Source of the DNA: UBA2402 sp037139735
GTDB taxonomy: Bacteria > Planctomycetota > Phycisphaerae > Phycisphaerales > UBA1924
Assembly (NCBI GenBank): GCA_037139735.1
Contig: JBAXFU010000086.1
Location: 1 to 13,509 of the forward strand
DNA: 13,509 nt
Reading direction: 5' to 3'
Position 1 is the first letter of the stretch. Every line of letters starts with the position of its first letter. The position numbers and the translations under genes were made by a program. Below, piece after piece: positions 8,501 to 13,509 of the stretch. The notes under the pieces were generated by a model, which saw only the letters and a program-made list of their open reading frames with translations, searched no databases and was not told the origin of the DNA.

Positions 8501-11500
8501 GCGACCAACTTGGACTCTTGCGTCCAGGAGGTTCCGGAGCGACGGTAGACGTACGCGGCACCCTGATTGACGCTGCTTCCGATGTCGGCGAAGAAGGCGC
8601 CGACGATCGCCGTATCCCCTTCGATCGCGACGCCGCTACCGAAGAAGTCGGCGCCGCGACCGTCGGAGGCGGCCAACCTGGCCTGCTGGGTCCAGGTGGC
8701 GCCCGAGCGGGTGAAGACATACGCGCTGCCGGCCAGCGCACCCGCCGGCGTCGTGTCCGTCGGCGCGCCGACGATCAGCGAATCGCCTCGCAGATGCACG
8801 GCGTTGCCGAAGGTGTCGCCAGCCGCTCCATCAGAGGCGAGGAGCTTGGCCTGCTGGGTCCATGTGGAACCCGACCGGGTGAAGACATAGACCGAGCCCT
8901 GATCGGCCGCAGCGCCGATGTCATCTTGATAGGAACCCACGGCGATGGTGTCGCCGTCGAAAGCGATCGAGACGCCGAAGGAGTCGCCGGCGGCGCCATC
9001 GGAGGCGAGCAGGCGGGCCTGCTGCACCCAGGAACCGCCCGAACGCACATAGACGTACACCGCTCCCTGCGATGCACGACCATCGACGGTCGCGAGCCAC
9101 GCCCCGACGACGGCCGTGTTGCCGACGATCGCGGTGGCATTGCCGAAGTTGTCGCCCGCGACGCCGGCGGGATCGACCAGGGTCGCCTCGCGGACATATC
9201 CGGTCGAGGTTCGACGGAAGACGATGGCGTACCCCTGATCGACGTTGGAGCCGACGTCGCGGAGATCAGCGCCAACCACGACCGTGTCACCCGACATCGA
9301 GACCGAACCGAGTCGGTCTCCGGCGAGTCCGGCGGCATCGAACAACTGCACGGGCACGCAGCGAGCCGCAGCGGTCACCGTCGACTGAGTGATGAACAGC
9401 TCGGCCGCGTTGCTCGACGCCGAGCCGCAGGCATTGGTGGCGACACAGGTGTACGAACCAGCGTCGCTTGCCACGACGGACGTGACGGTGAAAGAGGCGG
9501 CCGTGGCGCCGGGGATGGCGACGCCATTTTTCCGCCACTGGAACGTGAGCGGAGCAGATCCGGATGCAGCGGCGGTCAGCGTCGCCGACTGTCCCTCGGC
9601 CACCGAGATGCTCGAAGGCTGAGTGGTCCAGATCGGCAAGGTGTTGACCGTGAGCGTCGCAGTCGAGGTCGTCACGCTGCCGCAGGTGTTGGTGACGACG
9701 CAGTCGTACGACCCCGCGCTGCCCGCCACGACCGAGGCAATCGAGTACGTCGCCGACGTCGCCCCGGAGATGTTGCTGCCACCCTTGCGCCACTGGTAGG
9801 TCAAGGGCGAAGTCCCGGTGGCGGCCACGGTGAACGACGCGCCGCTGCCCACGCACGAAGTGGTGGCGGCGGGTTGCGTGGTGATGGAGGCCGGCGTGTT
9901 GACGGTGAGGGTGACCGCCGAACTGGTCACGCTGCCGCAGGCATTGGTGACGACGCAGTCGTACGACCCCGCGCTGCCGGCCACGACCGAGGCGATCGAG
10001 TACGTCGCCGACGTCGCCCCCGAGATGTTCACCCCACCCCTGCGCCACTGGTAGGTCAAGGGCGAAGTCCCGGTGGCGGCCACGGTGAACGACGCGCCGC
10101 TGCCGACGCACGAAGTCGAGGCGGCAGGTTGCGTGGTGATGGAAGGAGCGGTGTTGACCGTGAGCGTGGCTGCCGAGCTGGTCACGCTGCCGCACGCGTT
10201 GGTGACGACGCAGTCGTACGAACCGGCATCACCCGAGGACGCCGAGGCAACTGAATAAGAAGACGACGTGGCGCCGGAGATGTTGACGCCCCCCTTCCGC
10301 CACTGGTAGGCGAGCGTGCCGGTGCCGGTGGCTGTGACAGCGAAGGAAGCCGCGGCCGAAGCGCACACGCTGACGTTCGACGGCTGCGTGGTGACGGAGG
10401 GACCGACGTTGACCGAAAGCGTGGCGACATTGCTGGCGACGGTGCCGCAGGTACCGGTGACTTCGCACACATAGTTGCCCGCGTTGGCGACGGTCACGGA
10501 GGCGAAGGTGATGGTGGCGGACGTGGCGCCGGAGACGACCGTGCCATTTCGCTTCCACACGTAGGAGAAGGGCCCGGTGCCGCCCGCGACAACGGTCAGG
10601 GCCGCCGGCTGGGCCTGGCAGACGGAGGCCGAGGAAGGCTGGGTGGCGATGAACGGGGCGAGTTGAACGGTGATGTCGACCGAGGAACTCACGACGCTGC
10701 CGCAGGGACCCGTGGCGGTGCACGCGTAGGTGCCGGCATTGGACGCAGTGAGCGTGCCGATGCTGAGGGTCGACGAGGTGGCCCCATCGAGCGGCACGCC
10801 GCCCTTGGACCACTGATAGGTGATGGGACCCGATCCGGTCGCGACCGCCGTGAGCGAGACGGGCAGACCGGAGCAGGAAGTGACCGAGGCGGGCTGCTGG
10901 GTGAAGACCGGGCGGGTTTGGACGATGACCGTGGAGGGACTGCTTTCGATGCTGCCGCACGAGGAGGTGGCGATGCAGGTGTAGGTGCCGGCGTTGGCCG
11001 CGCTCACGGGGTTGAATGACAGGAGCGCCGAGGTCGCGCCGGGGACATCCACCCCACCCTTCCGCCACTGGTAGGTGATGGCCGAAGGAGCGGAGACTCC
11101 GAAGGAGAGAAGGCCGATGGCGGCGCTGCCTTCGCAGGGCGACACGGACGCGACGGGCTGCGTCGCAACGAAGAGGGCATCGGCGATCGACGTGGCTTCG
11201 GAATAGGGAGTATCACGGCCACCGTTGCCGCCGCCACCGGTGTAGATCATCCGGCCCGCATCTGGATCGAACGATCCGGCCAAGGCCCATCGCGGCGAGG
11301 GAGTGCCCGTGGCCGTGCAGGCCACCCACGCGAGTCCGTTCCAAACGGCTGCATCGGAAAACGTCGAGACATTGATGCTGCCACCGTAGAGCACCACGCC
11401 ACCCTGCCGCGGGTTGTACGCCAGCGAGTGGTAGTATCTGGCCGCGGGGCCCGTGGAGGCAACCTGAGCCCATGCCGAGCCGTCCCATTCCCAGGTATCG

Positions 11501-13143
11501 CGGAGGTAGCCGGTGGCGTACTGGTAGCCACCGAACATGACCGATCGTCCGCGGACCGGGTCGAAAGCCATCGCCGTGGCGAATCGCGGTTGCGGCCGGA
11601 CGGAGGCCACCGGCTGCGACCATGCGGTGCCATCCCACTCCCAGAGATCGTCGAGGAGCGAGCCGTCGGCGGCCATGCCACCAAAGAGAACGACGCGATT
11701 GCGGACCGAATCGAAGGTCATGGCCGCACCGATGCGGGCGGTCGGGCCGGTCGAGGCCACCTGAGTCCACGCCGTGCCGCTCCACTCCCAGGTGTCGCCC
11801 AGGATGGTTGACGGGGAACCCGGGACGCCGGTCTGTCCACCAAAGAGGAGGACCTTGCCGCCCTGCGATGGCGCCATGGCGTGGTCGTTGCGAGGACCGG
11901 GTCCCGTGGTGGCGACTTGATTCCACGAGGATCCGACGCGAAGCCATGTGTCGCTCGCGACGGTGTTGGCGGCAGTGCGACCGCCGTAGAGCAAGGTCCC
12001 GGAGTTGATGCCGGAATAGGCCTGCGCATGGATCCAACGCGCGCCGAAGCCGCCCGAGCCGCCTGCAAGCCACGCGGGGGCGCATGGGGTGAGCGTCAGC
12101 GGCACGGCCGTGCTGGTGACGCTGAGGCACGAACCGGTTGCGACGCAGTCGTACGAGCCGACGTCTCCCGAGGTCAGGTTGGAGATGGTGAGTTGACGCG
12201 TGCCGGCTCCCGACACCCTGGCATCATCGACCAGAGGAGCTCCGTTCCGCCGCCATCGATACGCGATGGCACCCGGTGCCGTGGCGGAGAACGAAAACGT
12301 GGTGCTCGCGCCGGCGTGAGCCAGCACCGGCAGGGGTTGCACGGCGGCGACCGGCGGCTGACAGACCTCGACGACCGCGGGGGACACCACGACACTGGTC
12401 TTGACCGAGCCGAGCAAGTCAGAGTTGCTGGCGTACCACGAGGCCTCGCGAGCTCCCGTGGTGGCATTGCGACTCATGCCGTCATTGGGAACCGTGATCT
12501 GCAGTTGTCGAGCGGTGGTGTCGGACGAGAGCGTGAAGGCGAACTTCGCGAGCACGACGCCGCTGACGTTGGAGTTGAACGGAGGGTCGCTGGGGCCGAC
12601 CGAACCGAAGCTCTTCTGGACGCATGCGACTCCACCCGCGCCATTGAAGTTGTTGGCTGCGGCGGTGCCGCTGGTGGGCCCCACGCCAATCCAGTTGGTG
12701 ATCGTCGTTCGGGCAAGGCGGGCGTAGTTAATCGATGCGTTGGACTGCAGGTGGACCCGATAGGGATCGCTGGTGGTGGGCCCGGTGGCGGCAAACGGGC
12801 TGATTCGCCCATATTGACCGGGACTGTCGGGCACGGAACCGCCGTTGGTGTTGTTGCCGACCGTCGCGAATGCAGCCAGCGCGTCGCTCGTCGTCCAGTT
12901 GGACAGCGTGGGCTGGAACGTCAGACTGGCGAAACCGACGGTCGACTGCGTCGTGCCGGCGGGATCGAAGGTCACGACGCACCGAAACTGCACGGTGGTG
13001 CCGGCGGGAACGGCTCTGGTGCCGCCCGCCCACGTGACGCCGTCAAGCGACGTCTCGATGGCCATGCGGGTGACCTGCGCACCGGCGATGCCCGCGAAGG
13101 AGGCAAGACCTGCAACAAACGACTTGACGAGGCGATTCCTCAT
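5536..13143 (-). CDS. Giant exported mosaic protein: Ig-like, Kelch, seven Ig-like, 14 FG-GAP, beta-helix-like, GC-type dockerin
   Basis: 2535 residues, TAA stop. The ATG at 13141-13143 has GGAGG nine bases upstream and opens a clean signal peptide (Arg2, Arg4, Lys7; cleavage after AGA at 22). Domain order: residues 23-260, an unassigned beta-rich domain; 261-353, Ig-like; 354-657, six Kelch units; 658-1253, seven Ig-like domains of about 85 residues; 1267-2041, fourteen FG-GAP units, the last degenerate; 2043-2478, beta-helix-like; 2481-2535, dockerin ending WEAGC. Nothing resembles an enzyme active site; every recognisable module is a binding or structural beta fold. From residue 1267 on it is a paralogue of the next gene, so it looks like that architecture with about 1240 residues added in front. 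It is the first gene of the probable operon, 82 bp before its paralogue. A surface display or adhesion role is inference. Confidence 0.92.
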   Translation of the reverse strand: MRNRLVKSFVAGLASFAGIAGAQVTRMAIETSLDGVTWAGGTRAVPAGTTVQFRCVVTFDPAGTTQSTVGFASLTFQPTLSNWTTSDALAAFATVGNNTNGGSVPDSPGQYGRISPFAATGPTTSDPYRVHLQSNASINYARLARTTITNWIGVGPTSGTAAANNFNGAGGVACVQKSFGSVGPSDPPFNSNVSGVVLAKFAFTLSSDTTARQLQITVPNDGMSRNATTGAREASWYASNSDLLGSVKTSVVVSPAVVEVCQPPVAAVQPLPVLAHAGASTTFSFSATAPGAIAYRWRRNGAPLVDDARVSGAGTRQLTISNLTSGDVGSYDCVATGSCLSVTSTAVPLTLTPCAPAWLAGGSGGFGARWIHAQAYSGINSGTLLYGGRTAANTVASDTWLRVGSSWNQVATTGPGPRNDHAMAPSQGGKVLLFGGQTGVPGSPSTILGDTWEWSGTAWTQVASTGPTARIGAAMTFDSVRNRVVLFGGMAADGSLLDDLWEWDGTAWSQPVASVRPQPRFATAMAFDPVRGRSVMFGGYQYATGYLRDTWEWDGSAWAQVASTGPAARYYHSLAYNPRQGGVVLYGGSINVSTFSDAAVWNGLAWVACTATGTPSPRWALAGSFDPDAGRMIYTGGGGNGGRDTPYSEATSIADALFVATQPVASVSPCEGSAAIGLLSFGVSAPSAITYQWRKGGVDVPGATSALLSFNPVSAANAGTYTCIATSSCGSIESSPSTVIVQTRPVFTQQPASVTSCSGLPVSLTAVATGSGPITYQWSKGGVPLDGATSSTLSIGTLTASNAGTYACTATGPCGSVVSSSVDITVQLAPFIATQPSSASVCQAQPAALTVVAGGTGPFSYVWKRNGTVVSGATSATITFASVTVANAGNYVCEVTGTCGTVASNVATLSVNVGPSVTTQPSNVSVCASAAASFAVTATGTGTLAYQWRKGGVNISGATSSSYSVASASSGDAGSYDCVVTNACGSVTSSAATLTVNTAPSITTQPAASTSCVGSGASFTVAATGTSPLTYQWRRGGVNISGATSATYSIASVVAGSAGSYDCVVTNACGSVTSSAVTLTVNTPASITTQPAATTSCVGSGASFTVAATGTSPLTYQWRKGGSNISGATSATYSIASVVAGSAGSYDCVVTNTCGSVTTSTATLTVNTLPIWTTQPSSISVAEGQSATLTAAASGSAPLTFQWRKNGVAIPGATAASFTVTSVVASDAGSYTCVATNACGSASSNAAELFITQSTVTAAARCVPVQLFDAAGLAGDRLGSVSMSGDTVVVGADLRDVGSNVDQGYAIVFRRTSTGYVREATLVDPAGVAGDNFGNATAIVGNTAVVGAWLATVDGRASQGAVYVYVRSGGSWVQQARLLASDGAAGDSFGVSIAFDGDTIAVGSYQDDIGAAADQGSVYVFTRSGSTWTQQAKLLASDGAAGDTFGNAVHLRGDSLIVGAPTDTTPAGALAGSAYVFTRSGATWTQQARLAASDGRGADFFGSGVAIEGDTAIVGAFFADIGSSVNQGAAYVYRRSGTSWTQESKLVAPDGAAGDAFGISVALRNGTVAIGSFFDDVATAADGGSVYLFSRGAGSWTHQARLEMPGGGAGVNDQFGFPIALTDDAVLVGAVLDDVGGKVDAGSAWIFSKVAGAWLVGDLQMPLNGESDDAFGASIAIAGDTMAIGAPRDNIGSAIDQGSVRIMLRRGGQWGAQATLVASDGAAGDRFGTSVAIEGDTIVVGAAGDDALAPAGADSGSAYVFTRSGSMWTQQSKLTASDAAPGAAFGQAVGLSGDSVVVGAPQSPSAEGAAYVFTRAGTAWSQQARVVASDRAVGDSFGASVALVGDDLAVGSPLDDGAAGVDQGSVYVFGRSGGSWSQRQRLVASDAAAGDAFGSSVAMLDGLIAVGSPSDDIGASANQGSVSLFARSASTWIQQARLVAADGAAGDALGTSVALAVDMLVAGAAFDDVGASVDAGSSVVFTKTGASWSQQFRLVQPQVVPSSQAGCAVAASGFTVAVGGRGFTVGALADHGAAWSFDVPGACIPGVTNLATGTFSTTLAAAIASAQSGQRLDVSPASILNASLVDTLGRSLSIESRGGVRTLSGSIVTLGGASALLASPGEGIEVNGQVFSPAGATAQLVADRFMVGGRGGITARQNSSISIDALRSELHGSIRAESGASISATSSITEITGSVRIDASASLGFAGDVTSASAISASAESTIAANGLIDLQGTTSITNGLLSAPTILNRDRLELSGAVTIQGGTVNLRDFDVFGSSAIFGDFTNGTGAVTTIRSGTLFLFGSLANNGSIVGTLCSNCLGGPPAMEISGDLVLGPQASLQLPFVGSSVSLGGDFDCAIDSNERFDLALASLRFEGFGAEQTLEAMSADIGPSELGLDRTLAGSFPIGTLKIGPTPSVVRLVDAWDNDGGGQTSCEAIYVDQLEVAAGSRLVNAGCVKIYYRTLIADGTIDAPENLVPFTPPCVADFNQDGGVDGGDIDAFFAAWEAAEPSTDINQDGGIDGSDVVVFFDRWEAGC
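5539..5703 (-). other. GC-type dockerin domain of the giant protein
   Basis: Residues 2481-2535 have loops DFNQDGGVDGGD and DINQDGGIDGSD, each with the full D-x-N-x-D-G-x-x-D-x-x-D ligand spacing, followed by AFFAAWEAAE and VFFDRWEAGC. Cys2482 precedes the first loop and Cys2535 is the terminal residue, the same 53-residue separation as in the downstream paralogue. Confidence 0.9.
5710..7017 (-). other. Beta-helix-like C-terminal region of the giant protein
   Basis: Residues 2043-2478 show short alternating strands with Ser/Gly/Asn turns (GSIRAESGASISATSSITEITG and similar). They align with residues 815-1250 of the downstream protein. Shared landmarks are DTxGR, FGSSAIFGDFTN, VTTIRSGTLFLFGSL, GTLCxxC, F-D-C-A-x-D, RFDL and GxFPIGT. 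No family name can be given from sequence alone. Confidence 0.6.
7024..9345 (-). repeat. FG-GAP repeat array of the giant protein (14 units)
   Basis: Residues 1267-2041 hold thirteen clear units of about 56 residues (ASDGAAGD-x-FG, GDT-x-VGA, QG-x-x-YVFTRSG-x-x-WTQQ-x-x-L) and a degenerate fourteenth. Unit 7 is irregular and ends GDLQM where the others end in x-x-RL or KL, which fits a boundary between two seven-bladed propellers. The count matches that in the downstream paralogue. Confidence 0.88.
9385..11172 (-). repeat. Seven tandem Ig-like domains
   Basis: Residues 658-1253 form seven units of about 85 residues with the pattern TQP...C-x-G...YQWRKGG-x-x-I-x-GATS...AG-x-Y-x-C-x-x-T-x-x-CGS. 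An eighth, more divergent Ig-like domain lies separately at 261-353, before the Kelch propeller. The Trp and the Tyr-x-Cys of the Ig fold are kept, but the usual first core Cys is replaced by another residue and an extra early Cys is present. The seventh unit lacks that extra Cys. Confidence 0.9.
9640..10149 (-). repeat. Near-identical 255-bp tandem Ig-domain copies
   Basis: The units at 9640-9894 and 9895-10149 match with an exact 255-bp offset. About a dozen mismatches were counted by eye over a 186-base core, so roughly 94% identity there. At protein level about 76 of 85 residues agree. The unit at 10150-10404 is the next most similar. This is much closer than the other Ig units and points to a recent duplication or gene conversion. 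Confidence 0.85.
11173..12084 (-). repeat. Kelch-type six-unit beta-propeller
   Basis: Residues 354-657 hold six units of about 50 residues. Each runs from an Arg-led strand (RNDHAMA, RIGAAMTF, RFATAMAF, RYYHSLAY) through V-x-L-F/Y-GG to DTWEWDG-x-AW. The first and last units are the least regular, as expected where a propeller closes. Kelch propellers bind ligands or proteins; the galactose-oxidase catalytic ligands were not seen. Confidence 0.85.
12364..13077 (-). other. Unassigned N-terminal beta-rich domain of the giant protein (possibly cohesin-like)
   Basis: Residues 23-260, directly after the signal peptide, contain VPAGTTVQFRCVVTF, then VGFASLTFQPTL (69-80), a Gly/Asn/Ser-rich middle, VLAKFAFTLSS (197-207), LQITV (214-218) and a closing strand VVVSPAVV (251-258). 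The order of these strands recalls cohesin-type jelly-roll domains, but the match is weak and the middle segment is long. It has no counterpart in the downstream paralogue. I do not recognise it with certainty. Confidence 0.3.
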
Positions 13144-13152
13144 GACACCAGG

Positions 13153-13157
13153 CCTCC
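13153..13157 (-). promoter_or_regulatory. Ribosome binding site of the giant gene
   Basis: GGAGG on the minus strand lies nine bases before the ATG at 13141-13143. It is a near-perfect Shine-Dalgarno match and fixes the start ahead of the signal peptide. Confidence 0.8.
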
Positions 13158-13257
13158 AGTGAATGCTCTCTCAACGTGCCGCATCGACCCTTCCAGACGC
13201 CCCCGACCGGAGAAAAACCCGGCTCGAGGCCCCCATCACGCTCACGGCGCTTCAAGA

Positions 13258-13312
13258 ATCGATCACCACCCGCGAGCGAACCGGTCTGCAGGGCTGCCCT
13301 GCGATCGATCAC
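13258..13312. promoter_or_regulatory. Candidate operator: perfect palindrome between 9-bp direct repeats
   Basis: The perfect palindrome GCAGGGCTGCCCTGC (arms of seven, one central base) occupies 13288-13302. The 9-mer ATCGATCAC occurs at 13258-13266 and again at 13304-13312, the second copy just next to the palindrome. They lie 115-170 bp upstream of the giant gene's start, between its ribosome site and the upstream terminator. No confident -35/-10 pair was recognised in 13158-13359. An operator role is inference. Confidence 0.3.
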
Positions 13313-13359
13313 GGCTCCCTGCCAACACCCAGCCAGCGACACTCGACCCGTTCCGTGAC

Positions 13360-13393
13360 AAAAAACAGTCAGGCGAGCGGCCGAGCCGCTCGC
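13360..13393 (-). terminator. Rho-independent terminator of an upstream minus-strand gene
   Basis: Read on the minus strand, GCGAGCGGC pairs perfectly with GCCGCTCGC across a three-base TCG loop (13373-13393). After seven bases comes a run of six T (13360-13365). It lies about 30 bp after the stop of the partial frame at 13424-13509 and 217 bp before the giant gene, so it separates the operon from upstream transcription. Confidence 0.75.
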
Positions 13394-13423
13394 ACGCAAT
13401 ACCCCCGGGTGCACCCCCGTAGG

Positions 13424-13509
13424 TCACGATTCAACGTCCTGCGTGTGCTCGCCACGCGAGTCATGCGGCGAGTCCGTGCCGCTCCCCAACAAGTACGGAG
13501 TCACGGCGA
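13424..13509 (-). CDS. Probable C-terminal end of an upstream gene (partial)
   Basis: A minus-strand frame is open from the window edge to a TGA at 13424-13426 and gives 27 residues ending in HTQDVES. About 23 of its 27 codons end in G or C, against about 9 of 15 in the next-best frame, and a strong terminator follows about 30 bp downstream. These two facts support a real gene end. The fragment is too short to identify and no family motif is visible. The coding call rests on codon bias and context only. Confidence 0.45.
   Translation of the reverse strand, partial: AVTPYLLGSGTDSPHDSRGEHTQDVES

Noticed and set aside
3186..9345. FG-GAP arrays as DNA-level satellite or CRISPR-like repeats
   Set aside because: The periodicity of about 168 bp is in frame and conserved at protein level, with diverged DNA and no constant spacer-repeat structure.
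13205..13225. CCGG ... CCGG around an A/T run as a possible second terminator
   Set aside because: The stem is only four pairs and the T run lies in the loop, not after the stem.
13043..13414. 123-codon minus-strand frame overlapping the start of the giant gene
   Set aside because: It spans the terminator T run, the leader and the start of the real gene in another frame. The composition is irregular and no domain is seen.
11881..13422. 513-codon plus-strand open frame reaching the leader
   Set aside because: It runs across the signal peptide, ribosome site and upstream terminator region of the giant gene and has no recognisable domain.
13463..13509. Plus-strand ATG at 13463 as a possible divergent gene start
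   Set aside because: Only 15 codons are visible, with no good ribosome site. The minus-strand frame with high G/C-ending codons and a terminator is the better reading.

Overview
The window is high in G+C (about two-thirds by eye), and every convincing gene lies on the minus strand, so transcription runs from high to low coordinates. The proteins are secreted and all end in the same short calcium-loop repeat, seen complete twice, which finishes in Trp-Glu-Ala-Gly-Cys at the last residue. I recognise this as the 'GC-type dockerin' tail found on many exported proteins of Planctomycetota, especially Phycisphaerae/Phycisphaerales. The six-cysteine module with GACC repeats and the large FG-GAP, Kelch and Ig-like proteins fit that group. 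The assignment is inference from protein style; no marker gene is present.

Layout in transcription order. (1) 13424-13509: a probable C-terminal scrap of an upstream gene, followed by a clear rho-independent terminator at 13360-13393. (2) 13144-13359: a leader with a perfect 15-bp palindrome, a flanking 9-bp direct repeat and a strong Shine-Dalgarno site. (3) 5536-13143: a 2535-residue exported protein made of a signal peptide, an unassigned N-terminal beta-rich domain (possibly cohesin-like), one Ig-like domain, a six-unit Kelch propeller, seven tandem Ig-like domains, fourteen FG-GAP units, a beta-helix-like region and a GC-type dockerin. (4) 1533-5453, after 82 bp: a 1306-residue paralogue of the second half of (3), with signal peptide, fourteen FG-GAP units, the same beta-helix-like region and a dockerin. 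(5) 1-1516, after only 16 bp: a secreted PQQ-dependent sugar dehydrogenase of the GSDH family with a two-unit six-cysteine module and the start of a GC-type dockerin; its last residues lie outside the window.

The three main genes look like one operon. The shared dockerin suggests that the two giant propeller proteins and the dehydrogenase are handled or anchored by one extracellular system. The giants would be structural, adhesive or ligand-binding display proteins, and the dehydrogenase would oxidise sugars in the periplasm or at the surface. This joint function is inference. No mobile element, CRISPR array, tRNA or rRNA was seen.
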